Source: Duganella sp. Root336D2
Lineage (GTDB): Bacteria; Pseudomonadota; Gammaproteobacteria; Burkholderiales; Burkholderiaceae_D
Assembly (NCBI RefSeq): GCF_001425005.1
Contig: NZ_LMDB01000006.1
Coordinates: forward strand, 39,795-103,794
DNA length: 64,000 nucleotides
Direction: 5' to 3'
Made by a program: the position numbers and the translations under genes. This document shows positions 58,572-64,000 of this stretch, piece by piece. The notes beneath the pieces were generated by a model. The model ran no database searches. It worked only from the letters and a program-made list of their open reading frames with translations, and was not told the DNA's origin. Every line of letters begins with the position of its first letter. Position 1 is the stretch's first letter.

Positions 58572-58970
58572 TTAGGGCTTTGGTTCGAAGCGCAGCGAAG
58601 CCGAATTAATGCAATAGCGCAAGCCGGTCGGCGGAGGGCCATCGGGGAAGACGTGGCCCAGGTGGGCGTCACATACTGCACAGATGATTTCGGTGCGCAG
58701 CATACCATGCGAGCGGTCGGTTTTCTCTATGACATTGGCGGGATTGAGCGCCTTGAAGTAGCTCGGCCAGCCGCAACCTGAATCGAACTTCGCATCCGAT
58801 TCGAACAGTGGCGTATTGCAGCACACGCAGGTATAGATGCCATGCTCGTGGTGGTCCCAGAACTTGCCGGTAAAGGCACGCTCGGTGGCCGCGTGGCGGG
58901 TCACCTGGTATTCCGTTGGATCGAGCTGGGCGCGCCATTCGGCGTCAGTCTTGACTACTTTGTCGCTCAT
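58572..58970 (-). CDS. msrB: Peptide-methionine (R)-S-oxide reductase
   Basis: 132 residues from the ATG at 58970. Zinc ligands are two CxxC pairs (Cys48/Cys51 and Cys97/Cys100); the catalytic cysteine is Cys120 in GLRYCINS, so this is a Cys-type, not Sec-type, enzyme. It reduces methionine-R-sulfoxide in proteins. No signal peptide, so it is cytoplasmic. It follows selO by 8 nt. Confidence 0.96.
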   Translation of the reverse strand: MSDKVVKTDAEWRAQLDPTEYQVTRHAATERAFTGKFWDHHEHGIYTCVCCNTPLFESDAKFDSGCGWPSYFKALNPANVIEKTDRSHGMLRTEIICAVCDAHLGHVFPDGPPPTGLRYCINSASLRFEPKP

Positions 58971-58978
58971 TTTCTCTC

Positions 58979-60442
58979 TCACGATGAGCAGCTTACCGAG
59001 AGCTGGCTGGACCAGTCCGGCGGGAAGCCTGCGTATTGTTCATTTTCAGTTTGCTCGTCGAAAGGGCGCTCGAGCATGGCCAGCAAGCGTTCTACTTCGG
59101 AAAAGTCTTTATTTTGCGCCTTTTCAATGGCGACCTGTGCCATATAGTTTCGCAGCACATATTTGGGGTTGACCTGATCCATCGCAAGTTTTCGCGCTGC
59201 ATCATCGCTGTTTTCCGCGCGCAGACGCGCACGGTAAGCTTCGGCCCAGTGATCGAAAGCGGGGCGGTCGATGAACAGGTCGCGCAGCGGTTCGTCGCCT
59301 TCGGGACCGCCCGCGCGCAAGCCGCTGAGGCGGCGGAAGAAGATCGTGAAATCGGTGTGATTGGCTTGCAGAACGGCGAATAGGCCATCGAGCAGTTCGC
59401 GGTCCGCATCCTGTGCGGTCGTCAAGCCTAGTTTGGCGTGCAGCAGTTTGTCGATGTGGCGCGCGAACTCGGGCTGGTACGCATCGAGCGCTTCCTGTGT
59501 CAGCTCGACTTCGCCGATCAGCGGCAGCAGCGCTTGCGCCAGGGCGTAGCAGTTCCAATGGCCGATTTGTGGCTGGTTTGAATAGGAGTAGCGTCCCTGG
59601 TCGTCGCTGTGGTTGCAGATCTGGTTGGCGTCGAAGCCATCCATGAAGCCGAACGGGCCGTAATCCAGGGTCAGGCCCAGGATCGACATATTGTCGGAAT
59701 TCATTACACCATGCATGAAGCCTACGGCTTGCCAGTGGGCAATCATGCGCGCGGTACGGCGGCTTACTTCTTCCAGCAAGGCTGCGTAAGGATTTTCTTC
59801 CTCGCGAAGGGCTGGGTAGAAGCGCTCGATCACGTAATCGGCCAGTTGCTTCAATTCTTCCGGCTTGCGGTTGTAATACCAATGTTCGAACGAGCCGAAA
59901 CGGACGAAGCTGGGCGCCATGCGCACCACGACAGCGGCCGTTTCGATCGACTCGCGGACGATGCCCTGGTCCGAGCCGACGACCGACAAGGCGCGGGTCG
60001 TTGGGATACCCAGGCCATGCATCGCTTCCGAGCACAGGAACTCGCGGATGGAGGAGCGCAGTACTGCACGCCCGTCACCCATCCTGGAATAAGGTGTCAT
60101 GCCGGCGCCCTTCAACTGCAGCTCAACCGGACCGTCCGCAGTAGTGATATCGCCGAGCAGGATGGCTCGTCCATCGCCGAGCTGGCCGGCCCAGACACCG
60201 AACTGGTGGCCGGAGTAAACAGCTGCCAGCGGCTTTGAGCGTTCAGCAACACGATTGCCGATCAGGATTTCAAGCGTTTCCTGGGTTGAAAGCGCTGTGG
60301 GTTCGAGGCCGACCAGGCGTGCGGCTGAAGGACTCGCTGCAACCAGGTATGGCGCCGGCAGCGGCGTTGGCATCAGGTGCGTGAAGAAGGCGGGCGGCAG
60401 GCCCGCGAAGGAATTTTCAAAAGGGAAGTTTGCGGCGCTCAT
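58979..60442 (-). CDS. selO: Protein adenylyltransferase SelO (YdiU)
   Basis: 487 residues of the pseudokinase-fold SelO family, with [45 protein letters not shown] and [13 protein letters not shown] as hallmarks. SelO transfers AMP to Ser/Thr/Tyr of redox-related proteins. The C-terminal SCSS holds the conserved Cys that is selenocysteine in vertebrates, here Cys. It is the first gene of a probable selO-msrB-yciB-bolA operon; msrB next door suits a role in oxidative stress. Confidence 0.95.
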   Translation of the reverse strand: MSAANFPFENSFAGLPPAFFTHLMPTPLPAPYLVAASPSAARLVGLEPTALSTQETLEILIGNRVAERSKPLAAVYSGHQFGVWAGQLGDGRAILLGDITTADGPVELQLKGAGMTPYSRMGDGRAVLRSSIREFLCSEAMHGLGIPTTRALSVVGSDQGIVRESIETAAVVVRMAPSFVRFGSFEHWYYNRKPEELKQLADYVIERFYPALREEENPYAALLEEVSRRTARMIAHWQAVGFMHGVMNSDNMSILGLTLDYGPFGFMDGFDANQICNHSDDQGRYSYSNQPQIGHWNCYALAQALLPLIGEVELTQEALDAYQPEFARHIDKLLHAKLGLTTAQDADRELLDGLFAVLQANHTDFTIFFRRLSGLRAGGPEGDEPLRDLFIDRPAFDHWAEAYRARLRAENSDDAARKLAMDQVNPKYVLRNYMAQVAIEKAQNKDFSEVERLLAMLERPFDEQTENEQYAGFPPDWSSQLSVSCSS

Positions 60443-60629
60443 TTCCCCGCATTGTAACGCAGGCGAAGAGGGCCAGTTACCGTCCTAAGGGAAAACTAAG
60501 TATCGCTTTGCCCCTTGCGCAAGAATGCCTTTCTCACAAGTGACTTGCTGTCGAAAAGTTTTACACCTGATGACTGCGAAATCAATATGGCTGAGATTAA
60601 CTGTTTGATTCTGCGGGGGGGTGACTTGC

Positions 60630-60645
60630 AGGCACGCTCTATGCA
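60630..60645 (+). promoter_or_regulatory. Candidate sigma-54 (-24/-12) promoter of a PEP-CTERM gene
   Basis: AGGCAC (60630-60635), 5 nt, ATGCA (60641-60645) has the invariant GG-N10-GC spacing and one mismatch in each box to TGGCAC-N5-TTGCA. The predicted start near 60656 leaves a 20-nt leader with an AAGGGGG ribosome-binding site before 60677. RpoN with the PrsK/PrsR system is known to drive PEP-CTERM genes in some betaproteobacteria; its use here is inferred. Confidence 0.6.
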
Positions 60646-60676
60646 TCTACTACGATACAACAACCAAGGGGGTGCC

Positions 60677-61426
60677 ATGAAAATCTTGAAAACACTGTTG
60701 GGTGCAGCACTGAGTGTCGCCGCTTTGGCGGCTCCAATCGCCGAAGCTGGAACGATTACTTTCCAGTTCGGTAATAGTGGAGCGTATAGCGGGGATGTGC
60801 CTCCTGCAACCCAGGATATTTACGCAACTGCAACCCTCAACTGGGTAGACGGCGACACCATGGCGACTCTCGTGATGAGCGTCGGCCCTGGCTTGCCTAC
60901 CGGTGCGTACGTCAATGATTGGTATTTTAACCTTGCTGGCGGCAACAATTTGACGGACGTCCAGTACGCTGGCGGCGTGGGCGATATTGAAGCGTCGAGC
61001 GTCTATTTTGGAACCCTGAATGGGTATAACGCAGACGGCGGCGGCTATTTCGACATGCGCTTCTCGTACTCCACCAGTGACCATCAACTGGGGGAAGGTG
61101 ATGTCTCAACGTACACGCTCACCGCGCTGAGTGCTTTGTCCGCGGACGCCTTTAGCGACTTTTCGGTTCACAAAATCGGTAAGCAATGGGTGATAGATGG
61201 ACGGATGATCCAGGCTGCAGTTCACGTGCAAGGCTACGAGGGCAGCGTGTGGCTGAAGCAATGTGACGATAATGGTGTGGATTGCGGTCCTCCAGTGATC
61301 GACTTCTGCACGGAAAACCCAACCGATCCAGCTTGCGTCGCTGTTCCAGAACCAGCAACCCTGGCCATCCTTGGCACCGGTCTGTTCGGCATGGCGCTGG
61401 CACGTCGCCGCAGGGGTAAGTGGTAA
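60677..61426 (+). CDS. PEP-CTERM sorting domain protein
   Basis: 249 residues from the ATG at 60677, set by AAGGGGG a few nt upstream; the frame runs open to 60515 but that part is leader. Signal peptide ends near AEA (about residue 24). The C terminus is VPEPATLAILGTGLFGMALA followed by RRRRGKW, the standard VPEP motif, helix and basic tail for exosortase. The body is beta-rich with a pair of cysteine clusters near residues 200-222 and no enzyme motif. Followed by a strong terminator. Confidence 0.92.
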   Translation: MKILKTLLGAALSVAALAAPIAEAGTITFQFGNSGAYSGDVPPATQDIYATATLNWVDGDTMATLVMSVGPGLPTGAYVNDWYFNLAGGNNLTDVQYAGGVGDIEASSVYFGTLNGYNADGGGYFDMRFSYSTSDHQLGEGDVSTYTLTALSALSADAFSDFSVHKIGKQWVIDGRMIQAAVHVQGYEGSVWLKQCDDNGVDCGPPVIDFCTENPTDPACVAVPEPATLAILGTGLFGMALARRRRGKW

Positions 61427-61446
61427 TGACTAAGATTTCCGAAACC

Positions 61447-61477
61447 AGAACGGCAGCCTAGGCTGCCGTTCTTTTTT
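61447..61477 (+). terminator. Intrinsic terminator after the PEP-CTERM gene
   Basis: AGAACGGCAGCC (61447-61458) pairs with GGCTGCCGTTCT (61461-61472), then T residues to 61477. Six nt further lies the stop of the minus-strand protease gene, so it separates the convergent genes. Confidence 0.9.
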
Positions 61478-61482
61478 GTTAC

Positions 61483-63249
61483 TTACCGGGTAACGTAGAC
61501 CGTAGAGGTCGAAGTGTTGCCCGCCTTGTCGCGCGCAACCGCTTGCAGCGTGTGATTGCCGCGCGCCGCCTTGTTGGTGTTCCAGTTGTAGGACAGGCTG
61601 GAACCGGCACCGGAAGCAACCACGCCGCCGTCGACGTACAGCGACATCGAAATGCCCGCGCTGCCGCTATTGTCCGAAGCGTTGACCGAAACGGTCACGT
61701 TGCCGCGAACAGAACCTGCCACCGGGTTGGTAATCCGGACTACCGGCGCGGTGGTATCGGTGGCCGGCTGAGTCGTCGTCGTGTTTGCCACGTTCACCGA
61801 GACCGGCGAAGACGATGCGACGTTGCCGGCTGCATCATAGGCCACGGCAGTCAAGGTTGCCATGCCGTTGATAACTCCCTTGGTATCCCAGGCGAAGCTG
61901 AACGGTGCGGCGGTGTCGGAAGCGACCACGGTACTGTTGACTTTGAGCTCCACACGGGTAACGCCAACGTTATCCGATGCGTTGGCGGTAACGGTTGCGA
62001 TGCCGGAAACCGTGCTGCTGGCGCCAGGAGAGGCAATCGCTACCGTCGGACGAGTCGTATCGGTGACGGGCACGGTGGTCGAGCTGCCAGCGGCCGCTAC
62101 CGCAGCAGCAGCGTTGACGCGGCCATAGCCGAAGTAGATGTCACGTCCTGAAGTGCCGAGGTCGGTTGCCGTGGAAAACAGGATGTTCTGTACCTGGGCA
62201 CCGGTCAGCGATGGATTTGCCGCCATGACAAGGGCACCGACTGCAGCCGCGATCGGGCTCGAGAAGGATGTGCCGGCCTGCATCCGGTAGCCACCGCCAC
62301 GGGTGGTGGTGTAGATGTTGGTGCCTGGCGCCGACAACTGCACGAAGGAGCCGTAGCTGGAGAAGCTGGCCTTGGCGTCATAGGTATCGGTGGCCGACAC
62401 GGCGATCATGGAATCGGTCGGGGTGAAGCCTTCGTTGATGTTGCTGTTGCCGGCGCCGACGAACACCAGGCCGTTCTTGCTCTTCATGTAGTTCGAAGCG
62501 CTGACCACGGCCGAGCTGCTTGGCAAGTAGGCATAGCTGGCGTTGGCAATACGGGCGCCGTGGTCGGCAGCGTAGGTGATACCGGCGGCGATCGCCGAGT
62601 AGGAACCCTGGCAGGATCCGGCCGAATTGAGGTAGCCGGTACGGATCGGCATGATCTTGGCTTTGCCGGCCACGCCCACCACGCCCAGGGCGTTGTTCAA
62701 CGCGGCAGCTGCGCTGCCGGCAACTTCGGTGCCATGGCCGCAGACATCGCTGGAATTGGTGTTGTTGTCGATCGTGTTATAGCCAGGAACCATGTTGGCT
62801 GCCAGGTCGGGATGGCTGGCATCCACGCCCGAATCGATGATTGCGATGATGACGCCTGCGCCCTGGGATCTATCCCATGCCGTAGCCGCGCCGATCTTGT
62901 TGAGATGCCATTCGCTGCCAAAATATGGATCGTTGCTGGTGGCGGCGACATCCACAAGCTGGTCCAGCTCGGCGAACTTGAAGTGCGGATTGTGCTTGAG
63001 TTTGTTGGCGATGGCTTTTTCGGAGCCATGCGGCACATCGATGACGTGGATATTGCTTTGACCCAGTTTGCGGGCTTTGCCGGCGCCATGGATCTTGAGG
63101 TCCTTGGCGAATTCGTCTGCGCCCAGGCCGGCTTGGGGTTCGACGATGATGCGGCCAGCGATAAATTCTGGATCGGCGTGGTTTGGAGCGGAGAACGCCA
63201 GCGGGGTTACGGCGGCGAAGAGGAAGGCGAAATTGCTGAGTTTCTTCAT
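61483..63249 (-). CDS. Secreted subtilisin-like serine protease (S8) with two C-terminal Ig-like domains
   Basis: 588 residues. Signal peptide (about 1-20), an I9-like propeptide region (about 28-105), the S8 catalytic domain (about 125-385) with Asp139 (IIDSG), His172 (GHGTEVAG), oxyanion Asn268 (GAGN) and Ser328 (GTSFSSP), and two bacterial Ig-like modules (about 395-490 and 497-588) of the type with VxVNASDN and AYDAAGN motifs. The Ig modules probably bind surface or matrix carbohydrate. A c-di-GMP-I riboswitch controls the gene (see 63281-63443). The last Ig module is nearly the same as the end of the partial gene at 63712, suggesting tandem duplication. Confidence 0.94.
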   Translation of the reverse strand: MKKLSNFAFLFAAVTPLAFSAPNHADPEFIAGRIIVEPQAGLGADEFAKDLKIHGAGKARKLGQSNIHVIDVPHGSEKAIANKLKHNPHFKFAELDQLVDVAATSNDPYFGSEWHLNKIGAATAWDRSQGAGVIIAIIDSGVDASHPDLAANMVPGYNTIDNNTNSSDVCGHGTEVAGSAAAALNNALGVVGVAGKAKIMPIRTGYLNSAGSCQGSYSAIAAGITYAADHGARIANASYAYLPSSSAVVSASNYMKSKNGLVFVGAGNSNINEGFTPTDSMIAVSATDTYDAKASFSSYGSFVQLSAPGTNIYTTTRGGGYRMQAGTSFSSPIAAAVGALVMAANPSLTGAQVQNILFSTATDLGTSGRDIYFGYGRVNAAAAVAAAGSSTTVPVTDTTRPTVAIASPGASSTVSGIATVTANASDNVGVTRVELKVNSTVVASDTAAPFSFAWDTKGVINGMATLTAVAYDAAGNVASSSPVSVNVANTTTTQPATDTTAPVVRITNPVAGSVRGNVTVSVNASDNSGSAGISMSLYVDGGVVASGAGSSLSYNWNTNKAARGNHTLQAVARDKAGNTSTSTVYVTR

Positions 63250-63280
63250 TGAAAAGCGAGTCCTGTTTTCGGAGTTTCGG

Positions 63281-63443
63281 AAAAAAGGGACTGCCTCCCG
63301 CCCTGGAAAGGGCGGTTGAAGAGTACAGCGGGGACTTCAGTGTCACCGGTGTATCTGGCAGTCCAGCCGTCATAGACGCTTGCGCGCCCTTAGACCGTCG
63401 ACTTTGCGTCCCGTGCTTTCGCACGGTTTGCCTTTGTCAGACT
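63281..63443 (-). promoter_or_regulatory. Cyclic di-GMP-I (GEMM) riboswitch with overlapping terminator
   Basis: On the minus strand, 63443-63360 holds the aptamer: GGCAAACC (63432-63425), a GTGC-GAAA-GCAC hairpin (63424-63413), GGGACGCAAAG (63412-63402), and a second arm with UCUAAG, a GGCGC-GCAA-GCGUC hairpin, and UAUGA, which is the 11-nt receptor for the GAAA loop with a compensated U-A pair. The closing stem is AGTC (63443-63440) with GACT (63363-63360). Downstream, GGACTGCC (63364-63357) can instead pair with GGCAGTCC (63295-63288), followed by six T. The two pairings share bases, so ligand binding should prevent termination (ON switch). Confidence 0.9.
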
Positions 63444-63452
63444 TCAAGTTCG

Positions 63453-63492
63453 ATAGTAACTGATGATTTACCGTGCGGCAAATAAATTTGCC
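63453..63492 (-). promoter_or_regulatory. Probable promoter and palindrome for the riboswitch-controlled protease
   Basis: On the minus strand TTGCCG (63481-63476) and TACTAT (63458-63453) are 17 nt apart, placing the transcript start just before the aptamer. The -35 box lies in a perfect palindrome GGCAAAT-AA-ATTTGCC (63477-63492), a possible operator. The remaining AT-rich DNA to 63663 shows no gene or further structure that I can support. Confidence 0.55.
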
Positions 63493-63663
63493 CGCAAATT
63501 ACATCCTGAAACAAATCAATCTGAGCATTTGTGCAAAGTTGGCTTGCAAGATTGTAGCGATTAATAATATTCAGTCAAATCAATGAGTTAACTAATGGCG
63601 CGCGGAAATGGATATTAACTCAATTTCACTTGGCGACGCATTAATGGTTATTACTTGCTGATA

Positions 63664-63691
63664 ATAAAAAAAGCCCGGCCGAAGCCGGGCT
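63664..63691 (-). terminator. Intrinsic terminator after the partial gene at 63712
   Basis: AGCCCGGC (63672-63679) pairs with GCCGGGCT (63684-63691) around a 4-nt loop; on the minus strand it is followed by a run of seven T. It ends the gene whose 3' end is at 63712. Confidence 0.9.
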
Positions 63692-63711
63692 GTAACAGGG
63701 TATTTTATTAA

Positions 63712-64000
63712 TTAGCGGGTCACTTGCACGGTGGTGGTGGAGGTGTTGCCAGCGGCATCCTTGGCCACAGCCTGGACAGTGTGGTTGCCGGCAGCGATCT
63801 TGCGGGTGTTCCAGCTGTAGGACAGGGAGGAACCGGCGCCGGATGCTTGCAGCTGGCCGTCGATGTAGACACTCATGTTGATGCCGGCCGAGCCGCTGTT
63901 ATCGGAGGCGTTCACGGTGACGTTCACAGTGCCGGACACCGAACCGGAGGTCGGGTTGGCGATGGTGACCACTGGAGCGGTGGTGTCAGCCACCGGTGCG
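63712..64000 (-). CDS. C-terminal Ig-like domain of a protein extending beyond the window (partial)
   Basis: The frame is open to the window edge and stops at 63712. The visible 95 or so residues are one Ig-like module (DTTAPVVTIANP, VNASDNSGSAGI, GNHTVQAVAKDAAGNTST, ending VQVTR) that aligns closely with the end of the S8 protease at 61483. The missing upstream part may be another S8 protease, but only the module is seen here. Confidence 0.8.
   Translation of the reverse strand, partial: APVADTTAPVVTIANPTSGSVSGTVNVTVNASDNSGSAGINMSVYIDGQLQASGAGSSLSYSWNTRKIAAGNHTVQAVAKDAAGNTSTTTVQVTR

Overview
The window is high-GC, densely coded DNA from a betaproteobacterium, most likely Oxalobacteraceae (Massilia/Duganella/Janthinobacterium type). 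The evidence is the tig-clpP-clpX-lon-hupB-tRNA-ppiD order, two PEP-CTERM proteins, an hpnCDE squalene/hopanoid operon, an SDR-type threonine dehydrogenase next to kbl, and a selO-msrB-yciB-bolA-parvulin run. The species assignment is inference. There is no phage, IS element, CRISPR array or rRNA operon.

Layout. 1-4866: the tail of an EAL protein, then a secreted prolyl oligopeptidase and a secreted metzincin-like protease. 4883-9399: an accessory-looking stretch of short, mostly uncharacterised genes. It holds a four-gene hypothetical run (three coupled by ATGA overlaps), GNAT, AlkB-like and GFA genes, and a two-part gene apparently split by one in-frame TGA. 9438-16748: amino-acid and cofactor metabolism (XRE-cupin regulator, kbl, tdh, sdaA, thrC, moeA, moaD). 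16918-20913: a PstS-like protein, a GAF-GGDEF-EAL protein with degenerate active sites, and a flavoprotein. 20887-25661 (minus): DUF2807/DUF1700 genes, then hpnE-hpnD-hpnC. 25828-29984: an RND efflux adaptor and pump.

30166-39189 is the proteostasis block: tRNA-Leu, trigger factor, ClpP, ClpX, Lon, HU, tRNA-Val, two tRNA-Asp and PpiD, most units closed by clear intrinsic terminators. 39284-46856: selU, a TesA-like esterase, a LolD/YbbA-like ATPase, NAD(P)HX repair and 5-oxoprolinase. 46853-50113: two tandem receiver-TPR proteins in which the phospho-acceptor Asp is replaced by Glu. 50333-54376: purL. 54380-60442 (minus): a PEP-CTERM protein, an AlkD-like protein, two tandem parvulins, bolA, yciB, msrB and selO. 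60677-64000: a PEP-CTERM protein behind a sigma-54-type promoter, then a subtilisin-like protease behind a c-di-GMP-I riboswitch, and the end of a related protein.

Most notable: (1) a c-di-GMP-I (GEMM) riboswitch at 63360-63443 whose closing stem competes with an intrinsic terminator at 63281-63364, predicting a c-di-GMP-ON switch for a secreted protease; (2) the paired Glu-for-Asp pseudo-receivers; (3) a perfect 15-bp inverted repeat built around the thrC promoter and start; (4) a -24/-12 promoter in front of a PEP-CTERM gene; (5) a TGA-split gene. c-di-GMP recurs across the window: an EAL tail, a degenerate GGDEF-EAL protein and the riboswitch.
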